Shown here one piece after another: positions 59,002 through 64,000 of a DNA stretch of 64,000 bases. The stretch lies in assembly GCF_937616625.2 (NCBI RefSeq), contig NC_065574.1:2170001-2234000 (forward strand), written 5' to 3'. Under the pieces are notes generated by a model. The model saw nothing but the letters and a program-made list of their open reading frames with translations. It did no database searches and was not told the DNA's origin. Both the position numbers and the translations under genes were made by a program. This DNA comes from Mercurialis annua. Lineage: Eukaryota; Streptophyta; Magnoliopsida; Malpighiales; Euphorbiaceae. Numbering within the stretch: the stretch's first letter is position 1; every line of letters begins with the position of its first letter.

Positions 59002-60169
59002 ATGGGAAGCAACGGCGATGACGAAGCTAAGAAATCACAGATTGTAGAGACTCGAGCAAGAAATATAAGCCATAATGTAAGATGCACAGACTGTGGAAGT
59101 CAGTCTATTGAAGATTCTCAAGCTGATATTGCTATTCTCCTCAGGAAGGTATTATTCAATTTTTTATGTCTTCAAACTTAACTTGCAAACTAGGTAGCAC
59201 CGACACGGACACGGACACGGAAAAATGGGACACTTGGACACGAACACGGAGAAATTTTGTTATTCTAAGGTTTCTTATGTAAAAATGAAGTTTTGTGTCC
59301 GAAATGTCAACTGTCTGTCACGTTTTCAAAATGGGACACATTGATTGAATGAAATGTCCGTGCTAGCTAGCTTACAAATGCATAAGTTGATCATTATACA
59401 CTTGCTAGTATTTCAAAAGGTAATAGTTGCTAGAATCCGATTCTTTCTATTTCGTCCATAAAAAATTACACAATGCAATTTGCAAGAATTGAAATCATGC
59501 TAAAACTGACGTGAAATGTTCCAAGAATTCAATTGATTTTATATTCTTGCAAATTATTTATTACAAACAAGGCATGCTTGGTCGAACTCTTGATAAATAA
59601 GAGTTTTTTGAAAAAAGATATAGTCTTTAAATAATCATTGTATCATGATTCAGAGATACAATCCTTCCGAAATGTAATTCCTCACCTTTACTTTTCTCGG
59701 ATTATCTTTTTGTCAATTGTTCTGAAAAATTTGTGTCCCGGTAATTCTTGTAATTTAGCTGATTCGGGATGACATTCGAGCCGGGAAATCTGACAAAGAG
59801 ATATTTAAAAAGCTCGAGGATGAATATGGGGAAACCGTACTTTATGCCCCGAAGTTTGATCTGCAGACTGCAGCCCTGTGGCTATCCCCGGTTAGTTATA
59901 AGAGCCTAAAACAAAAGTATTTCTTTCAGATAGTGTTTGTATTCGGATGTAATTGTTTTAGACAGCTTTTAGTTGCAGGTGCTGCTGGTGGGGTTTGGGC
60001 TTTTAACAAGCATAGACAGAAAACTAATGTACACATCATGGCTTTGAACCTTGTTAGAGGTGTTACATTGACCCCAAAAGAGAAGGAAACTATGTTAGAC
60101 ATTCTCACACCTCCTACCTCACAAGCTACCGGTCCTTTCTCGTGGTGGAAACGATGGTGCGGCCAATGA
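59002..60169 (+). CDS. CCMH: Mitochondrial cytochrome c biogenesis protein CcmH, 3 exons
   Basis: Exons 59002-59148, 59759-59890 and 59966-60169 give 483 nt, 160 residues (Arabidopsis CCMH 159). The family core ARNISHNVRCTDCGSQSIED holds the redox pair C28-x-x-C31, which reduces the apocytochrome heme-binding cysteines (system I, mitochondrial intermembrane space). ILLRKLIRDDIRAGKSDKEI and YGETVLYAPKFDLQTAALWL follow. A single membrane span (LLVAGAAGGVWAF) begins exon 3, and a basic matrix-side tail ends FSWWKRWCGQ. The start at 59002 is at the usual distance from the CxxC. In exon 3 the CAG acceptor at 59965, not the earlier TAG, keeps the frame. Intron 1 carries a MITE-like element. The family lacks a typical cleavable presequence, as here. 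Confidence 0.95.
59191..59369 (+). mobile_element. Small MITE-like element, TAGGTAGCAC family, in CCMH intron 1
   Basis: The left end is TAGGTAGCACCGACACGGAC. The right end, complemented, is TAGCTAGCACGGACA. The flanks acttgcaaac and gcttacaaat agree at 7 of 10 positions, a decayed target duplication. The interior matches 986-1132 (reversed) and 61644-61780. Confidence 0.65.
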
Positions 60170-61149
60170 AACAGTGACATGTCGTTCTTTTCACTTGTTG
60201 AAATCTTCTTCCGAACTCGGAACTTTAGTGCCTGAAGCTAAAAAGTTCTGCTGGAAGCTGAAGTGTGCTGCTTAAACTGTAGGCGATGAAAGATTGTTAA
60301 AGTGTTAACATGGCAATGGGTTTGATTTGAAACCAGTTCACTGTATTATCATTTACTTTCTTGAATGATATTGCTGCATTATACTATTTTTGTTTTACAT
60401 TTCTTATTTTTGTTCGGTTAGTTTAGAATCTCCAAACTGAACTACTCCGAACTTTTGAGATGGTACTATATAAATTTTATATTTTAGTATTGTTCTGATT
60501 CCTCTATATTAAAATTTGGAAATTTCTCCAAAATTTAATACAAATTCTCCCTAACCGTACTCATACCTAATTCACATGTATATCTGTTTTTTTTTTTTCG
60601 CGAATCTCATTCGCATTGAAACTTGCTTCAGTTGTCTTAATCTAAATGTAATGTGTTGGAGCTCTTAAAAAAATTCAATACGTACTGGTATCACCCACGG
60701 TTTTATTTTACATGTGTAGTAAACTATCACAAATTTCCGAAAGAACCAAATGGAGCACATATATTAACAATACTAATAGATAGATATGTTATTATCTAAC
60801 CAAATTTGGAATGATATCAATTTTCAATAAAGGTTCATTTGGACTTTAGGACAAAATATTAGAGGAGTTTCGACCTTGGTGGCTTTGTCAATTTTGGGTA
60901 AAAAGTACAAACTTAGACTATTTTGATCTTTTGTTTTAAATTAGAGTACCAAATTGAACCTTTGTTGCATAAATTTTATTTTCGTCTCCCTCCTATTAAT
61001 CCTTCGTCCATATCAGTGCATGAAAGCCAACTGTAAAAACGGCTGGTAAAGAATCAGCCGACCAACCACAAACCAAAAACCTTTACTCTGCATTACTCAT
61101 TAATCACCGCAACAAACCAAATTGAACCCACCATTTAATTCAATTTTAA
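60170..61149. other. CCMH 3' flank and AAE13 upstream region
   Basis: No gene is seen. 60831-60970 shows weak inverted ends (aaaggttcatttgga against caaattgaaccttt) and may be a decayed MITE. The last 130 bp form the AAE13 leader. Confidence 0.4.
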
Positions 61150-63749
61150 ATGTACTCTTCTTCATTTAAGACTTTCAACAAACACCTTAAGTGCATCCAC
61201 ACCTCTCTCCATTATTACCACATATCCACCTCTTTCCAATGGCACCCTGATCACAAGTACCCTGCTTTCTTATTCTCCACGCCCTTTAGAGATCCACCCA
61301 CCTCTTCATCTTCTCGTTTGTACTCTTGTAAGTCTCTAATTTGATGTTTTATTTGATTTATGGTGAAAAAATGAGTAATAATTTTCAAATTTTTGATAAA
61401 TTTAGTCTGAATTTTGGTTTGCTTTTTTTGGTTTGTGCAGCACATACATTTATGGAGGTGGTGAAATCAGTTTATAAGCAAGGGAATGGTGCTGCTGATA
61501 GCATTGCTATCACCGCTGATCAAAAGAATTGCAGTTATTCACAGCTTATTTCATCTGCTTGGAGTATATCTGATCTTTTGTGTAATGCTGGATTAAAGTC
61601 TGTGAGTAGCTGAATTTAACCTTGTTACCTATCAATTGTAACTTAGGTAGCACGGACAGACACGGGGAAACGAGACACTGACATGGAAAAAACGGGGTTA
61701 TTTTAAGTTCCTGTGTAAAAATAAAGTTTCGTATCCGAAATGATTCGGAACTGAATTGAATGAAGTGTCTGTGCTACTTAAATTGTAACTGAAGCATTAT
61801 AGGAATCTTATTTACAAAATTAGTTGTTTATTCTATCTGGAGAATAGAAAGCTGGTAGATTTGACAAGAAAAATTCTGTCTTTGTAGGTTGATGGTGTTG
61901 GAGGAAATGGGCAACTTGGTGGAGCTCGAATAGGGATCATAGCTAAACCTTCAGCTGAGTTTGTTGCTGGTGTATTGGCAACTTGGTTTAGTGGAGGTGT
62001 TGCAGTTCCGCTCGCTCTTAGCTACCCTGAGACTGAACTCTTGCATGTGATGAATGATTCAGTAAGCACAAAAGTTGCCTCCTTTTATTCCCCATATTTA
62101 GGTTTTATTTATATAATCATATATTTTGAAGGTGGAGTTGTTAATTACTATGCGAAGTTCTTGTATATAAGCCCACTTCTAGAAACAGATTAGTAGGGTA
62201 ATAGTGCTCATATAACTTGTTTTGTATTTGAACTTGTAAGGAGTCAACTGACACATTGGAATAATTTAAATGGATTGAATAAATATTGTATTGTGGCGCT
62301 GTATTTAAACTTTTCTATATCATTGACTAGATCAAAAATTCAGTACTCATCCCTTTTTCGAACAATATTCGCAGAGTATAGTGGACTTATGCTCTGATTT
62401 TATCATTGAAAAGGATTTTTAAATTTAGTTGATAGACAAGCTTAATAGCATAGTGCAGCATAGTACAATTGCTTCAGGTTATGCTGTACAATCTTTATTA
62501 AAAAAATTCATGGATCTGATCAATTGGGAATCAGTTCTCATAGATGTCCAATTTTTCCTTTTATTCTTAGGAAATATCTATGGTGCTGAGCACCGAAGAT
62601 TATTCTGAGTTGTTGCAAAATATTGCTGCTAAATGTGCCGCTCAATTTTCCCTCATTCCACCTGTTCCCAGTACTTCTCCACAGACAAGTGCACTCCATC
62701 ATTCACAAATTGAATCGGTCGATGCAGATAGAGGTTTGTCAAAGATCATTGAGAATTTACATGATAAAAAATTTCTCATTTTGTTCCATTTACAATCTCT
62801 GGTACACCATTGCTGCTGTTATATCAAAAAAAATTATCATATTCTTGGTGCAGCTGAAGATCCAGCTCTGATAGTCTATACAAGTGGAACAACAGGTAAA
62901 CCTAAAGGTGTTGTTCATACCCACAGAAGCATCTCTGCACAGGTAATTGTCTGATTACCCTTTACATCTTAAGTAAAATCCTTATGATATGGCTGTCAAA
63001 CCTACTTGTGAGTTAATGATGCCAAAAGCTAGTTGTCAACCATTGTCAATATTATGCATAAATTTCATGGTAGTACCAAATGTGAAGTACTGTTGGAATC
63101 ATATTTACTCAAACTAGCATGCCTTAATGCTGATGCCATATAATGAATATGGATAATAAATTGTATTTATTTTCCATTTCTAATTTAAAGTTGTATTTTA
63201 TTGTTGACTCTGCTTATATTTTTCTGATGTGCAGGTTCAAACCTTGGCACGAGCTTGGGAATACACATCCACAGATAAATTTCTCCATTGCCTTCCTCTG
63301 CATCATATCCTTCAAATAATAGTTACTTGGATTGCTATTTTTCTGGCTATTCAAATCCTTATGCATCAAAACCCATTAATGCTAATATTGTCTTAATTGT
63401 TGCTGCATATAAGACTCTTTCAAAGTCGTCCTTAACTTGTGCCGTACATGTTCATGGACTTTTCAATGCTCTATTTGCTCCCATCTATGCAGGCTCCACA
63501 GTAAGGATACCATTTCTGTTAATTTCAAATGACTTATGCGCGTGTGTTGTAGACACACACATATGCCTATTCTAAACTTAGAGTTCATTTGGTCAATCCC
63601 ATTGGTGTTAGTTGTAATACATTGATTTGAAATTTTTACAGGTTGAGTTTATGCCAAAGTTTAGTGTGAGTGGTATCTGGCAAAGATGGCGTGAATCATA
63701 TCCATTAAATGGCAATAAAGCGGATGATGCCATAACAGTGTTTACAGGA
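61150..63749 (+). CDS. AAE13: Malonyl-CoA synthetase AAE13, 5' part (runs off the window)
   Basis: Exons: 61150-61327, 61441-61601, 61888-62061, 62571-62733, 62854-62942, 63235-63304, 63448-63500, 63642-63749, then onward beyond the window; 332 codons so far, in phase. [20 protein letters not shown] and [20 protein letters not shown] lead to the ANL-superfamily AMP-binding loop [16 protein letters not shown], then [20 protein letters not shown] and [17 protein letters not shown]. The enzyme activates malonate to malonyl-CoA with ATP. The ATG at 61150 gives a Ser/Lys/His-rich leader of ~62 residues, like a mitochondrial presequence. An in-frame ATG at 61452 ([10 protein letters not shown]) gives the cytosolic start. 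Arabidopsis AAE13 is dual-localised through such alternative starts. Intron 6 is a candidate U12-type AT-AC intron. Confidence 0.93.
61644..61780 (+). mobile_element. Small MITE-like element, TAGGTAGCAC family, in AAE13 intron 2
   Basis: Ends are TAGGTAGCAC and GTGCTACTTA. They are flanked by aattgtaact on both sides (61634-61643 and 61781-61790), an exact 10-bp target duplication, which fits Mutator-like elements. The interior (gacacgg, gtaaaaataaagttt, cgaaatg) matches 59191-59369. The length is 137 bp and it lies inside the intron 61602-61887. Confidence 0.8.
63305..63447 (+). other. U12-type AT-AC intron in AAE13
   Basis: The donor is ATATCCTTC, matching the U12 AT-AC consensus ATATCCTTT at eight of nine positions. 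The branch motif TCCTTAAC (63429-63436) lies about 12 bp before the acceptor, which reads ...CCGTAC. Removing exactly 63305-63447 joins CTG CAT C with AT GTT CAT GGA, giving LPLHHVHGLFN, the conserved family sequence. No GT-AG alternative keeps this protein sequence. Confidence 0.9.
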
Positions 63750-64000
63750 GTGAGTATTCTGTATTGCAGTTGCAGACAGGGTGCAGTTGTTTTATTAATT
63801 AAATTATTCTTGTGTTTTTGGAATAACATATCGAAAACAAAGTTCAGTTTCAACATCTGTCGGTATAGTTCATTATTTACTTTTGTATTTTCCAGTTCTG
63901 TGTTTTATTGATCTCAACTGATGTCTACTTCATATCGGCCATGTGTCTTGTGAAAAAGGAAGCACGCTATCTCACTATTTCTTGTCCAATGATATAAATA

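Overview
This is an AT-rich plant nuclear region, very probably from a eudicot. It has compact multi-exon genes with GT-AG introns, nuclear genes for plastid and mitochondrial proteins, a plant-type U2 snRNA gene, and long gene-poor stretches full of small DNA transposons. I cannot name the species.

Layout, left to right: (1) 361-840, plastid ribosomal protein S17. (2) 2893-10838, minus strand, an 11-exon HD-ZIP IV transcription factor of the GLABRA2 type; it meets the S17 gene tail to tail. (3) 10.8-16 kb, the GL2 promoter side and several inverted-repeat elements. (4) 16080-18151, a thylakoid-curvature protein closest to CURT1C. (5) 18.2-31.5 kb, a transposon-rich block: Stowaway-type MITEs, a non-autonomous Helitron (21060-22621), a 2.2-kb non-autonomous hAT element with an exact 8-bp target duplication (24001-26200), and other small elements. 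(6) 31525-34066, a MIXTA-like (subgroup 9) R2R3-MYB. (7) 35231-35426, a U2 snRNA on the minus strand with plant promoter and 3' box. (8) 35877-39557, three tandem EPFL secreted-peptide genes, the first frameshifted in its signal exon, with a PPR-gene scrap between the first two. (9) 43029-50031, golgin GC5 (TMF-like), 19 coding exons. (10) 51695-57019, an SGB1-type hexose transporter. (11) 59002-60169, mitochondrial CcmH. (12) 61150 to the window end, malonyl-CoA synthetase AAE13 (3' part missing), containing a candidate U12-type AT-AC intron.

From memory of the Arabidopsis map, SGB1, GC5, GL2 and plastid RPS17 are consecutive loci (At1g79820-At1g79850). The same four genes occur here in the same order, but about 32 kb holding CURT1C, the MYB, U2 and the EPFL cluster lies between GL2 and GC5. 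This supports the identifications and suggests insertion here or loss in the Arabidopsis lineage.

Functionally, GL2, the MIXTA-like MYB and the EPFL peptides all belong to epidermal or developmental patterning families. CURT1C and S17 serve the chloroplast, CcmH and probably one AAE13 isoform the mitochondrion, GC5 the Golgi, and SGB1 sugar transport. Nothing indicates operon-like co-regulation. Exon coordinates were read by eye; all coding phases close across every splice junction listed.
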